From positions 1 through 64,000 of the forward strand of contig CAVSPC010000058.1 of the NCBI GenBank assembly GCA_963729795.1: DNA of 64,000 nt, in the 5' to 3' direction. Position 1 is the first letter of the stretch. Each line of letters begins with the position of its first letter. Below the pieces are notes generated by a model. The model had not been told where the DNA came from. It saw nothing but the letters and a program-made list of their open reading frames with translations, and made no database searches. This stretch comes from CAWBBA01 sp963729795 (lineage in GTDB: Bacteria; Desulfobacterota; Desulfomonilia; Desulfomonilales; Desulfomonilaceae). Of the stretch, positions 22,060-31,683 are shown piece by piece. Position numbers and translations under genes: made by a program.

Positions 22060-22605
22060 ATGAACACTGAGCAACAAGTAAACCTGGAAGAGATGGTAGA
22101 AGACATCCATGCGCAAATGATCGACTCAGAGCTGATGGAGAAGTATCACGTGTCCGCAGGCGAACTAAAAGCTGCTTTCAAGCATTTGATCGAGGCCAAG
22201 GTACTTAGTCTGACAGAGCTTTATCGTCGCCCCGTACTAAGTGACGAAACGATCGATGCTGAAACGAGGCGAAAGTTGCCCCGATATCGGCTGGCTTTCC
22301 TGGTGCCTGTTCATGAATCGGTCCGTCCGGAGGCCAGAGGCTGGGTCGTCAACATCACTGAGAAGGGTATGCAGACGACGGGAATTGAAGCAAGAATCGG
22401 CGAGTCCAAAGTTTTTGCAGTTGCACCGAGAAGAATGAAGGACGGTGGCGAAATCGTATTTGCCGCCGAATGTCGCTGGAAGCGCACAGAAGGCCCTGAC
22501 GAGGTCCCGATTGCCGGATTTCGCATAACCGAAATCTCTCAAGAACAATTGCGTAAACTACGGAATTTTATTGGATCGATCACACTCGGAGACTGTCCGG
22601 CATGA
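22060..22605 (+). CDS. PilZ-domain protein with N-terminal helical module (paralogue 1)
   Basis: This is a 181-residue protein. Residues 8-57 form a helical module (EDIHAQMIDSELMEKYHVS, then L-KAAFKHLIEAKVLSLTEL). From about 70 it is a PilZ domain: RRKLPRYRL fits the RxxxR element, NITEKG fits the [DN]xSxxG element, and the end is ECRWKR...AGFRI. PilZ domains bind cyclic di-GMP. A closely similar architecture occurs at 53625-54167. The ATG at 22060 is preferred to the open frame from 21865, which adds unconserved residues. It is followed by two PilT-like genes, so it could regulate pilus retraction. Confidence 0.8.
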   Translation: MNTEQQVNLEEMVEDIHAQMIDSELMEKYHVSAGELKAAFKHLIEAKVLSLTELYRRPVLSDETIDAETRRKLPRYRLAFLVPVHESVRPEARGWVVNITEKGMQTTGIEARIGESKVFAVAPRRMKDGGEIVFAAECRWKRTEGPDEVPIAGFRITEISQEQLRKLRNFIGSITLGDCPA

Positions 22606-22746
22606 ACGGCCTTAGTCAGGCGGAAAGTCGAACAAATCGGATGTTTCTAGAAGAGAATAGGTGTCAGATGAACGAGTTCTTAAATTTAATCCAAAAAAAG
22701 GTGTTCTGATGTTTACCACTTTAGTGCTTGTAGAGGGACTGCTCAG

Positions 22747-23790
22747 ATGGCTCGTATAGATGCGGCGCTGAAAGTGGCAGTCCAGGCGAAGGCATCCGAC
22801 CTTCACGTGGCAACCGGAATGCCTTATGTAATCCGGCAGTTCGGACGCTTGAAGAAAGGCGATTCTCAGCAGCTAAGTCCTGAGACTTCCAAGAGCCTCA
22901 TCTATGAGATTCTGTCGCCCAAACAGCGCCAGGTCCTGGAAGAGCATCTTCAACTGGACTTCAGTTATCAAATAGAGGGCGTTGCCAGGTTCAGAGGAAA
23001 TGTCATCCTTCAGAGGAAAGGACTGGATGCCAACTTTCGGGTAATCCCCCTCAAGATTCCGACATTGGATGAACTCGGCCTACCGCCGGTGGTCAGAAAG
23101 TTCTGCGACTTTCATCAGGGGCTCATTCTGGTGACCGGGGCTACCGGTCAGGGCAAGTCCACGACCTTGGCTTCTATGATTGACCTTATAAACTCGACCA
23201 GACCGCTCCACGTTTTAACCATAGAAGATCCCATTGAGTTCGTACACCCCATCAAGAAAGGCCTGGTGAACCAACGCCAGGTCGGCCTACACACCAGGTC
23301 ATTTGCAAACGCGCTCCGAGCCGCCCTTAGAGAGGACCCTGACGTAATCATGGTTGGAGAGTTGCGAGACCTCGATTCCGTAAGACTGGCTGTCACCGCG
23401 AGTGAGACCGGGCACCTAGTTATGGGGACCTTGGCGACTTCTTCAGGTCCCAAAACCGTTGACCGACTGATCGACTCGTTTCCATCGGACGAACAAAACC
23501 AGATTCGCACTCTTCTGGCTGAGGGGCTCAGGGCGGTCATAACTCAGAAGCTCCTCCCTGCATCGGATGGCAAGGGGCAGATCATGGCTACCGAGATCCT
23601 TGTAGCCACCGTCCCCGTGGCCAATTTGATCCGATCTGAAAAGACATATCAATTGCCCTCAATAATGCAAACCGGCCGGGCTCAAGGGATGCAAGCCATG
23701 GACGACTCGATAATGCAGCTTATGCATGCCGGACGTATCTCTCCTCAGACGGCACAGGATTATGCAGAGAACAAAAAACGCTTCAGTTGA
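22747..23790 (+). CDS. pilT: PilT-like retraction ATPase, paralogue 1
   Basis: The 347-residue protein matches PilT in length and motif order: KASDLHVATGMP, Walker A GATGQGKSTT (about residue 130), Asp box TIEDPIEFVH, Walker B EDPDVIMVGELRDL, and QTG and MDDSIMQL near the end. PilT hexamers power retraction of type IV pili at the inner membrane. In the His box, usually TGHLVFGTLHT, this copy has TGHLVMGTLATSS: the first histidine remains and the second is replaced by alanine. The second copy shows the opposite change. The two genes are in the same direction with a 104-base gap. Confidence 0.85.
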   Translation: MARIDAALKVAVQAKASDLHVATGMPYVIRQFGRLKKGDSQQLSPETSKSLIYEILSPKQRQVLEEHLQLDFSYQIEGVARFRGNVILQRKGLDANFRVIPLKIPTLDELGLPPVVRKFCDFHQGLILVTGATGQGKSTTLASMIDLINSTRPLHVLTIEDPIEFVHPIKKGLVNQRQVGLHTRSFANALRAALREDPDVIMVGELRDLDSVRLAVTASETGHLVMGTLATSSGPKTVDRLIDSFPSDEQNQIRTLLAEGLRAVITQKLLPASDGKGQIMATEILVATVPVANLIRSEKTYQLPSIMQTGRAQGMQAMDDSIMQLMHAGRISPQTAQDYAENKKRFS

Positions 23791-23894
23791 TTGGGAACGC
23801 TACGATCTTCCAGAAGAGTTACTCCGAGGGGCCGTGCGGCCTCAGGGGTTCGGAGGATTAAGATGGGTTTCCTCTTTCAAGAAAGTTGGTTTCC

Positions 23895-24965
23895 ATGGCT
23901 GAAATAGACTCTTTGCTTACGGAGATGGTGAAAGCCGGAGCGTCGGACCTCCACATGGCACCAGGCCTCCCGCCGATGGTTCGCCTAAAAGGCGATCTGG
24001 TCCCCACCAAGCGCAAACAGCTTTCTCACAAAGTAAACGAACAGTTCTTCTTTGAAATGATGAGCCCCGAACAGCAAAAGAGATTACAAACCACCAGGGA
24101 ATTGGACATCGCTTACGAAATCGAGGGGCTAGCGCGTTTCAGGTGCAACTATTTCTATCAGTTGAGAGGCATTGCCGCGGTATTCCGACAGATACCCACC
24201 GATATACAACCTCTCGACAAACTCGGGATGCCTCCGGGAGTCCAAAACATCCTGACAATCCGGAAAGGACTGGTACTGGTTACAGGTCCCACAGGTTCAG
24301 GCAAATCCACTACACTTGCAGCCATAATCGACCATATCAACCGCAGTTCCGAACAGCATATCATCACCATAGAAGACCCGGTCGAATTCGTTCACCAAAA
24401 CAAGAAATCTCTTATCACTCAACGAGAGATCGGAGCTCACGCCAAAAGCTTCGCGGACGCTCTCAAAGTCGCATCACGAGAAGACCCCGATATCATCCTG
24501 GTTGGAGAAATGAGGGATTTGGAGACCATTTCAAATGCGTTAACATGTGCAGAACTGGGGATACTTGTGTTTGGCACACTCCATACGAATTCTGCCCTGA
24601 AGAGCATCGACCGCATAATCAACGCCTTTCCCGCCAGCCAGCAAAATCAGATCCGAAGCATGCTGAGCGAATCCTTAAAGGGGGTTCTGGCCCAGCAACT
24701 TGTGAAGACCTCTGACGGTAAAGGCAGATGTGCGGCAGTGGAGATCCTCGTGAGCAGCCCGGCTGTTGCGAACTTGATCAGGGAAGGGAGGCTGACACAA
24801 ATCTCCTCCATCATCCAGACCGGCACGTCCGAAGGGATGCAGACCATGGATCAGGCTCTGCAACAATTGGTCGAGCAGAAACGGATAAGTCCCGAAGAAG
24901 CATATTGGAAAGCCATCGACAAGAGCGCTTTTGCTATACACTGCTCGGAAGAGATACTTGAATAA
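23895..24965 (+). CDS. pilT: PilT-like retraction ATPase, paralogue 2
   Basis: The 356-residue protein has GASDLHMAPGLPP, Walker A GPTGSGKSTT, Asp box TIEDPVEFVH, Walker B EDPDIILVGEMRDLE, and the C-terminal QTGTSEGMQTMD. The His box reads LGILVFGTLHTNSA: the TGH histidine is lost while the LHT histidine is kept, the reverse of paralogue 1. It is 9 residues longer at the C-terminus than paralogue 1. The ATG at 23895 is chosen. A TTG nine bases upstream is less likely. The two could form a mixed hexamer or one could be regulatory. Confidence 0.85.
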   Translation: MAEIDSLLTEMVKAGASDLHMAPGLPPMVRLKGDLVPTKRKQLSHKVNEQFFFEMMSPEQQKRLQTTRELDIAYEIEGLARFRCNYFYQLRGIAAVFRQIPTDIQPLDKLGMPPGVQNILTIRKGLVLVTGPTGSGKSTTLAAIIDHINRSSEQHIITIEDPVEFVHQNKKSLITQREIGAHAKSFADALKVASREDPDIILVGEMRDLETISNALTCAELGILVFGTLHTNSALKSIDRIINAFPASQQNQIRSMLSESLKGVLAQQLVKTSDGKGRCAAVEILVSSPAVANLIREGRLTQISSIIQTGTSEGMQTMDQALQQLVEQKRISPEEAYWKAIDKSAFAIHCSEEILE

Positions 24966-25124
24966 AGATCCGGCCGCACGCGCAAACGCCGACTTTTCTC
25001 GGCGTCTCGCAGGTCTGTCAAGCCGGCCCTTCAAGATTATGAACTGGGAATGCCCCTGACATTAATGCTCAATTAAACGCAGTTCGCGTCAGCCCTGCTT
25101 GTCAAAACCGCAACTCTGCCAGGC

Positions 25125-26543
25125 CTATCTCTCCCCTTTCTGAATACAAGCTTCCCACAGCATGGTATTGCTCTCCTTGTCCATAGAAGCCCTTATCCAC
25201 GCATTACCCCTAAATCTGTTTGCCAACAACCCGCACATGATTGCCATAGAGATTGCCATCGACCACCAGACCCCTGTTGCGCTTGTTTGAAGAACGTAAA
25301 TTACCGCAAGGATAAGAGGAATTCTAAACAGCCACATTCCCATGAAGATGATCCTCATTGTGGCGAAGGTATCTCCTGCTCCCTGCAAAGCCCCGGATAG
25401 GGAAACTCCGATGGCCATGAATGGCTCGCCTATCATATTTATCCGCAGATAGCGCGTCATCTCTCGAAGCACCGCGGGGTCTCGGGTCAACAAGCGTGAA
25501 ATCTCCGGAGCGAAAATGAATATTGCCAGCGCAGGCAAAAGTATGAGTGCAAGACAGAGCAGCGTTGTCACCTTGGCTCCAGACCTGGCTCCAGCTACAT
25601 CGCCCGCGCCGAGCCTGTTCCCGGTCAAAACAGCGGAGGCCATGTTAAGAGCAAAAATAGGGAGAAAAATGATTGCCTCTATGCGCACGCCGGCAGACAT
25701 GGCCGCAAGAGCGGTGACCTCTACTCCTCGCAAGTGCGCCACCAAGAAGTACACCACAAGTGTCCCGGCATTCCATGCGGTTTGTTGAAGAGCGGTGGGG
25801 AAGCCTAGTTTTACAAGGTTCTTAATGCAGCTAAACAAAGGAGTCGTCAGGGAGCCCAGTGTTACACGAGAAGGACCGGAGAGGACGTAAATAAGATTCA
25901 GCGACATGCCCAAAGTGGTGGCGATCGCCGAAGCCCAAGCGATCCCAATGTACCCAAGCGCCGGAATTGGTCCACAGCCGAAGCTGAGAGCGAGCTCGCC
26001 CGTCACATTGACGCATGCGGCCACAAGACTGTTTACCATCGCAATGTGGATGCGGCCCGAGGAGCGCAGCACACCGCTGGTTATAATCGAGAAGTACGTG
26101 GGAACCAGAACCAATGAAAAGACCCGTATGAAAGATACGGCTATGGTCTGAATTCCCGCGGGCATTCCGGCGAGACGTACAATTGATGCAGGATATAGCT
26201 GGGCAACCACTGTTAAAGGACCTGATACACAAAGAGCCACTAACAGGGAATTGGCAGTGATGCACCCCACGCCTTCACTGGATTTTGCCCCATAAGCCTG
26301 AGAAACCATGGAGACGGTCCCCATGCTGAGTCCATTGGCCATTATCATTAGGGTCCAATAGAGTTGAGCTACGTAACCCACTGCAGCAAGTACATCCGTC
26401 CCCAAAAAGCCTGCCACGTAAACATCGGTCAGACCTATGGCGAACTGAAAGAACATGATTAGGATCATGGGCCAGCCCATCGCCCAGGATTCTTTAAGGA
26501 GATGCTGAATTTCGAGATATCGGCTTTTGACAGACGGGATCAT
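25125..26543 (-). CDS. MATE-family multidrug/toxin efflux transporter
   Basis: The 472-residue protein has about 12 hydrophobic spans in two similar halves. Typical MATE signatures are seen: GWPMILIMFFQFAIGLTDVY at the first span, MGTVSMVSQAYGA after the second, and GNRLGAGDVAGARSG in the second half. MATE proteins export drugs or metabolites in exchange for Na+ or H+. It is a single leftward gene between the pilT pair and carB. The substrate is not predictable. Confidence 0.85.
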   Translation of the reverse strand: MIPSVKSRYLEIQHLLKESWAMGWPMILIMFFQFAIGLTDVYVAGFLGTDVLAAVGYVAQLYWTLMIMANGLSMGTVSMVSQAYGAKSSEGVGCITANSLLVALCVSGPLTVVAQLYPASIVRLAGMPAGIQTIAVSFIRVFSLVLVPTYFSIITSGVLRSSGRIHIAMVNSLVAACVNVTGELALSFGCGPIPALGYIGIAWASAIATTLGMSLNLIYVLSGPSRVTLGSLTTPLFSCIKNLVKLGFPTALQQTAWNAGTLVVYFLVAHLRGVEVTALAAMSAGVRIEAIIFLPIFALNMASAVLTGNRLGAGDVAGARSGAKVTTLLCLALILLPALAIFIFAPEISRLLTRDPAVLREMTRYLRINMIGEPFMAIGVSLSGALQGAGDTFATMRIIFMGMWLFRIPLILAVIYVLQTSATGVWWSMAISMAIMCGLLANRFRGNAWIRASMDKESNTMLWEACIQKGER

Positions 26544-26879
26544 ATCGCCTACGTTTTCTATGTGCTATTCGATAAAGGAAACGTCCCTAGTCAAAGGACA
26601 AAAACATAATATTACCGTTCGTACTCCGAAGTCTTCTACTTTAACATATCGAACCCGATTTGCTGCGCGGCGTCGAATGGTGCAATGGCTTCGTAATCCC
26701 CCTTGAAATTTTGCGTTACCGATCCTATAGTTTCAGCCGGTCTCGATTTCTTCAAATGACAGACTCATTCCGATTCGCGTTCAAAATTATGAGAAAATCC
26801 CCTCTGACCCCCCTTTAGTAAAGAGGGGAAGGGGGGATTTTGAATGCGAATAGGTATCATCTGTGGAAAAGATAACAGC
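26544..26879. other. Intergenic region before carB
   Basis: No gene is seen. An inverted repeat between AAAATCCCC (about 26791) and the GGGGGGATTTT (about 26831-26841) shortly before carB, with runs of C and G, looks like a genomic repeat and could fold in the carB leader. Confidence 0.4.
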
Positions 26880-29800
26880 ATGCCCAAACGCACAGACCTT
26901 AAGTCAATTCTTCTGATCGGATCCGGTCCCATCATCATCGGTCAGGCCTGTGAATTCGACTATTCCGGAACCCAGGCTATTAAGGCGCTCAAAGAAGAGG
27001 GTTACCGGGTAATACTCGTGAACTCCAACCCGGCCACTATCATGACCGATCCGGAATTTGCCGACGCCACGTATATAGAACCCCTAAAAGTCGACATTCT
27101 TGCCAGGATCATCGAGAAGGAACGCCCGGATGCTCTTCTCCCCACTATAGGCGGCCAAACGGCCCTTAACCGTGCTGTCGAGCTATACGAAGCGGGAATT
27201 CTCAAAAAATACCGTGTGGAACTGATCGGAGCAGGGATTGATGCAATTAACAAAGCGGAAGACAGGGATCTTTTCAAGAAGGCCATGAGTAATATCGGCT
27301 TAGACTTGCCCCGCAGCGGATACGCTGAATCTCTTGATCAAGCTTGGGAAGTGGCCCGAGAAGTCGGTTTTCCAAATGTTATCAGGCCGTCTTTCACGCT
27401 GGGCGGAACAGGCGGAAGTGTTGCATTTTCAGAAGACAAATTTGCAGACCTAGCAAAATGGGGCCTTGATGTCTCTCCCGTAGGGCGCATCCTCGTCGAA
27501 GAATCAGCCCTGGGCTGGAAAGAATTCGAGTTGGAGGTCATGCGAGACAGCGGCGACAACGTGGTCATAATTTGCTCCATCGAAAACTTCGACCCCATGG
27601 GAGTGCACACCGGCGATTCCATAACAGTGGCCCCGGCTCAAACCCTGACCGACAAGGAGTACCAAATCCTTCGAGATCAGGCTGTTGCGATTATCCGGGA
27701 AATCGGAGTGGACACCGGTGGATCGAACATCCAGTTCGCGGTACATCCGGTTACGGGCCGCGTCGTCGTCATAGAGATGAACCCGCGGGTAAGTCGGTCC
27801 AGTGCGCTGGCCTCGAAAGCCACAGGTTTTCCCATAGCCAAAATTGCCGCGAAGCTAGCCGTAGGGTACACGCTTGACGAGATCGCCAACGACATAACGC
27901 TTAAAACTCCCGCGTCGTTCGAGCCCACCATAGACTACGTGGTCACGAAGATTCCCCGTTTCACCTTCGAGAAATTCCCAAGCGCGGACCAAACTCTCAC
28001 TACGCAAATGAAATCGGTGGGAGAGGTGATGGCCATCGGTCGTACTTTCAAAGAGTCTCTCCAAAAGGCTATCCGTTCCTTGGAAATCGACGTCTACGGC
28101 CTGGAACAGCGGCTTGGAAAGGGGCTTTCGAGGGGCGAGATTCTCGAACATGTGAGCCGGCCGACCCCGGATAGGCTCTGGTATTTGGCTGATGCAATGA
28201 GAGCAGGTATCGGCATCGACGAAATAAATGCGCACTGCGCTATAGACCCATGGTTTCTCGGACAGATAGCGCAAATCGTGGAGATGGAGAAGGAGATATC
28301 GACAGAAGGCTTTGGGGAAGGCGCGGAGACGAAAGACAACCTCGCCAGGGCGAAATCTTTAGGCTTTTCAGACGTACATCTCGGAACGCTTACCGGCAAA
28401 TCGGAAGATGAAATACGCGAATTGAGAGTACGCCACGGCGTAAGGCCGGTCTTCAAAAGGGTGGATACGTGCGCGGCTGAGTTCGAGGCTCATACTCCTT
28501 ACCTGTACTCTTCTTATGAGGAAGAGGACGAATCCGAGCCCACCAACCGAACAAAGATCATGATACTCGGCGGTGGACCGAACCGGATCGGGCAGGGGAT
28601 CGAGTTTGACTATTGCTGCGTTCACGGGGCTTTCGCTCTCAAAGAGGACGGTTACGAGACCATTATGGTCAACTGCAATCCCGAAACGGTAAGTACGGAT
28701 TACGATACGTCTGATCGGCTCTACTTCGAGCCGCTCACTTTCGAAGACGTCCTGGAGATCGTGAACAGGGAAAAGCCCGACGGAGTCATCGTGCAATTCG
28801 GCGGACAGACGCCTCTAAAGCTTGCCGTGCCGCTCTGGGAGGCAGGCGTGCCCATAATCGGCACCTCGCCGGACGCGATAGACCGCGCCGAGGACCGTAA
28901 ACGATTTAAGGAAATGCTCATCGGTTTAGGGCTAAACCAGCCCCCCAATGACATAGCTCATTCTTACGGCGAAGTCGTGAACGTTGCCCGACGAATAGGA
29001 TATCCGCTTGTGGTCCGACCCTCTTACGTTCTCGGAGGCCGGGCGATGGAAATCGTGCACAATGAGGAAGACCTCAAGGAATACCTCACGCACGTGGTCC
29101 AAGCTTCTCCCGAACATCCGATACTTGTTGACGGATATTTGACAGGAGCTGTTGAAATCGACGTGGATGCAGTAGCCGACGGCCAGGATGTCGTTATCGG
29201 CGGCATCATGGAGCACATCGAAGAAGCAGGCATCCATTCGGGGGATTCATCTTGCTCTCTGCCTCCATACAGTCTGGGTCGGTACCACTTGGACGAGATC
29301 CGTCGCATTACTCGTCTGCTGGCCATGGAGTTGAAGGTCAAAGGGTTGATGAACCTTCAGCTTGCCTTGAAGGATGGAGAGATCTTCGTGCTGGAAGTCA
29401 ATCCTAGAGCATCCAGGACAGTACCATTCGTCTCCAAGGCAATCGGCGTGCCGTTGGCGAAAGTCGGCGCCCGAGTAATGGCCGGGAAAACGCTGCGAGA
29501 AATCGGCTTCACTAAGGAGGTGCAACCTGCTCACGTGAGCGTCAAAGAAGCAGTGTTTCCATTCATAAAATTTCCCGGCGTGGATGTGTTGCTCGGGCCG
29601 GAGATGAAGTCCACCGGAGAGGTAATGGGGATAGACACGGAGTTTGGGCCGGCATTCCTGAAATCGCAGTACAGCACGGAATTCCCCATACCTGCCGGAG
29701 GCAAAGTCTTCTTGAGCGTGGCCGATCAAGACAAAGCGAGTGCGGTCATCGTGGGGAGGCGCCTAAAAGAATGCGGCTTTTCGTTCGTTTGCACGGAAGG

Positions 29801-30146
29801 AACGGCCGGAGCTTTGCAAGCTGCGGGGATTGCATGTACAAAGGTTGGGAAAATTCATGAAGACGGAGCCGTGGACGTAACCGATCTCATCCGACAAGGT
29901 GAAATCGCTCTGGTTGTCAACACTTCTGCGGACAAGCAGTCCTTCAGGGACTCCTACCACATACGTCTAGCTGCGCTGAACCATAATGTGCCTTATTTCA
30001 CAACTCTCGCGGGAGCCAACGCGTTGTCCCTCGGACTCCGAGCGATCCATAGAGGGGATACCTTTAGAGTGATGTCATTGCAAGAGTACCACGGCAAGAA
30101 CCGATGCGTATCCCGCACTCGAGAGGAACCTCCGGGACCTGTCTAG
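26880..30146 (+). CDS. carB: Carbamoyl-phosphate synthase large subunit
   Basis: The 1088-residue protein matches CarB throughout. The first ATP-grasp half begins LLIGSGPIIIGQACEFDYSG and makes carboxy-phosphate and carbamate. The second half begins at about residue 560 with ILGGGPNRIGQGIEFDYCC and phosphorylates carbamate. The C-terminal MGS-like allosteric domain starts near 945 (GKVFLSVADQDK). It supplies carbamoyl phosphate for pyrimidines and arginine, with CarA providing ammonia from glutamine. carA is not adjacent. The ATG at 26880 is chosen. The open frame starts 12 codons upstream. Confidence 0.95.
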   Translation: MPKRTDLKSILLIGSGPIIIGQACEFDYSGTQAIKALKEEGYRVILVNSNPATIMTDPEFADATYIEPLKVDILARIIEKERPDALLPTIGGQTALNRAVELYEAGILKKYRVELIGAGIDAINKAEDRDLFKKAMSNIGLDLPRSGYAESLDQAWEVAREVGFPNVIRPSFTLGGTGGSVAFSEDKFADLAKWGLDVSPVGRILVEESALGWKEFELEVMRDSGDNVVIICSIENFDPMGVHTGDSITVAPAQTLTDKEYQILRDQAVAIIREIGVDTGGSNIQFAVHPVTGRVVVIEMNPRVSRSSALASKATGFPIAKIAAKLAVGYTLDEIANDITLKTPASFEPTIDYVVTKIPRFTFEKFPSADQTLTTQMKSVGEVMAIGRTFKESLQKAIRSLEIDVYGLEQRLGKGLSRGEILEHVSRPTPDRLWYLADAMRAGIGIDEINAHCAIDPWFLGQIAQIVEMEKEISTEGFGEGAETKDNLARAKSLGFSDVHLGTLTGKSEDEIRELRVRHGVRPVFKRVDTCAAEFEAHTPYLYSSYEEEDESEPTNRTKIMILGGGPNRIGQGIEFDYCCVHGAFALKEDGYETIMVNCNPETVSTDYDTSDRLYFEPLTFEDVLEIVNREKPDGVIVQFGGQTPLKLAVPLWEAGVPIIGTSPDAIDRAEDRKRFKEMLIGLGLNQPPNDIAHSYGEVVNVARRIGYPLVVRPSYVLGGRAMEIVHNEEDLKEYLTHVVQASPEHPILVDGYLTGAVEIDVDAVADGQDVVIGGIMEHIEEAGIHSGDSSCSLPPYSLGRYHLDEIRRITRLLAMELKVKGLMNLQLALKDGEIFVLEVNPRASRTVPFVSKAIGVPLAKVGARVMAGKTLREIGFTKEVQPAHVSVKEAVFPFIKFPGVDVLLGPEMKSTGEVMGIDTEFGPAFLKSQYSTEFPIPAGGKVFLSVADQDKASAVIVGRRLKECGFSFVCTEGTAGALQAAGIACTKVGKIHEDGAVDVTDLIRQGEIALVVNTSADKQSFRDSYHIRLAALNHNVPYFTTLAGANALSLGLRAIHRGDTFRVMSLQEYHGKNRCVSRTREEPPGPV

Positions 30147-30576
30147 ATCGTTGTCGTAGGATCAGTCTCTGTGAAGCGACCCCGAGGCGAAACCCCGTTC
30201 TCACGAGTTCGCGATCAAGCAATCAAGAATCAAATGAATGCAGCACGGATCTGACAAAGCCCAGATCCGTGGCACCCAGGACCTGATGTTGACCGGATGT
30301 TGGGTGCCACTGGCCCGAGCCCCATCATGGGTGCCGGGTCAGTGCTATTGGCCGAATTTCACCTATTTGAGACGAACTGGTACCAGATGAAATTTTATCA
30401 ACCGAACACAATTCTCACGTAGTGAACCCCCACCGATACTGGATTATCCTGGGGGCCTTGTTTCATCAGGCTGCCGATGCTATGATCCGCTCCCTGAGAG
30501 AAACTGTGAGGAGAAACGTACCCTGGGAGCATCACAGGCACCGTACCAAACGACTATTCCTCACGGTCACCACCGC
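30147..30576. other. Intergenic region with GTGGCACCCA stem-loop
   Basis: A 430-base stretch without a convincing gene. GTGGCACCCA (30269-30278) pairs perfectly with TGGGTGCCAC (30301-30310) around 22 bases. This may be the carB terminator or a dispersed repeat. The downstream half should hold the promoter for the permease pair. Confidence 0.45.
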
Positions 30577-31683
30577 GTGAGTCAGCCGAATTATTTTCAG
30601 CACCAGGTAGACGTCTTAGAAACCCTGCCAGACCACCCTACGAGCACGAGCCCATCCAACGCTGAAATGGCCGCCATCATGGTGGAGGTGGTTATTCTAA
30701 CGTTCGCGCTGGTGGTGCTCGCTGTCGGGACTTTCACGCGGGACCCCCAGATCAGCGATCTTTTCATCAACTTCATAGCCATTTTGCTTGAAGCAATGCC
30801 CTTCATGTTGCTCGGGGCAGTGATCGGCGGAATCATCGAAGTATTCGTTTCTCCGGACTTTGTCCAGCGAGCGCTAACGGGGCATACCACTGCAACCGTC
30901 TTTGTCGCCGCGGGACTCGGGATGGTTTTTCCCGTTTGCGAATGCGCAATTATCCCCATAGTTCGGCGCCTGATAAATAAGGGAGTTCCTATGCCCGCGG
31001 CCATAGCGTTTCTCCTTGGCGCGCCCATCGTGAATCCGCTGGTGGCAGCGTCCACGTTGCTGGCCTACCGGGGAAATTTGGGCATGGTCTGCACCCGAAT
31101 GATCTGCGGATATGTGATAGCGGTGTGCGTTGCCCTGATTCTGGGCACGATGTTCCGCCGAGACAGTGACGCCCTGGTGACAGGAGCAGCCACAGGCGAG
31201 CACGACTGCTGCTGTCACTGTGGTGATGACCATCACCACCATGAGCAAGTGGGTTTTCTTTCAAAGATCCTGGAGGCATTGGCCCATGCGAGAGATGATT
31301 TCTTCTCCATCGGCAAATTCCTGATAATTGGCGCGTTCGTGGCTGCCCTGGCTAGAGCCACTATCGATGTGGTTGCTTTTCGGCAACTGTTTGCTTCGCC
31401 GATTCTCTCCATTTTGGCAATGATGGGCCTTGCTGTGACTCTGAATTTGTGCAGCCAGACCGATGCATTCATAGCGGCCGGATTTCGGGCGGTGTTTCCT
31501 GAAACGGCCCAGATGGCCTTCATGGTCCTCGGTCCTATGCTCGACCTGAAGCTCCTGCTCACGTACTTTACGGTGTTTAAGAGCCGTTTGATAGGAGCGC
31601 TAGCCTTAGTGACGCTAATTGCAGTATTGTTAGCGATGATGATATTGCACTTCGGTTTCGGAGGTGTGCCGGGTGCACGATGA
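30577..31683 (+). CDS. UPF0718/DUF318-type permease with His/Cys-rich loop
   Basis: The 368-residue membrane protein has about eight to ten spans. The family-type signature PVCECAIIPIVRRLINKGVP, then AIAFLLGAPIVNPLV, appears in the first half, and the second half repeats SQTDAFIAAGF. A cytoplasmic or loop segment around residue 210 is CCCHCGDDHHHHEQ, a likely metal-binding cluster. Members of this family are proposed permeases and often pair with a TIGR03943 protein, as here. Arsenic, metal or other substrates are unproven. GTG at 30577 opens the frame. ATG at 30667 is an alternative start. Confidence 0.8.
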   Translation: MSQPNYFQHQVDVLETLPDHPTSTSPSNAEMAAIMVEVVILTFALVVLAVGTFTRDPQISDLFINFIAILLEAMPFMLLGAVIGGIIEVFVSPDFVQRALTGHTTATVFVAAGLGMVFPVCECAIIPIVRRLINKGVPMPAAIAFLLGAPIVNPLVAASTLLAYRGNLGMVCTRMICGYVIAVCVALILGTMFRRDSDALVTGAATGEHDCCCHCGDDHHHHEQVGFLSKILEALAHARDDFFSIGKFLIIGAFVAALARATIDVVAFRQLFASPILSILAMMGLAVTLNLCSQTDAFIAAGFRAVFPETAQMAFMVLGPMLDLKLLLTYFTVFKSRLIGALALVTLIAVLLAMMILHFGFGGVPGAR

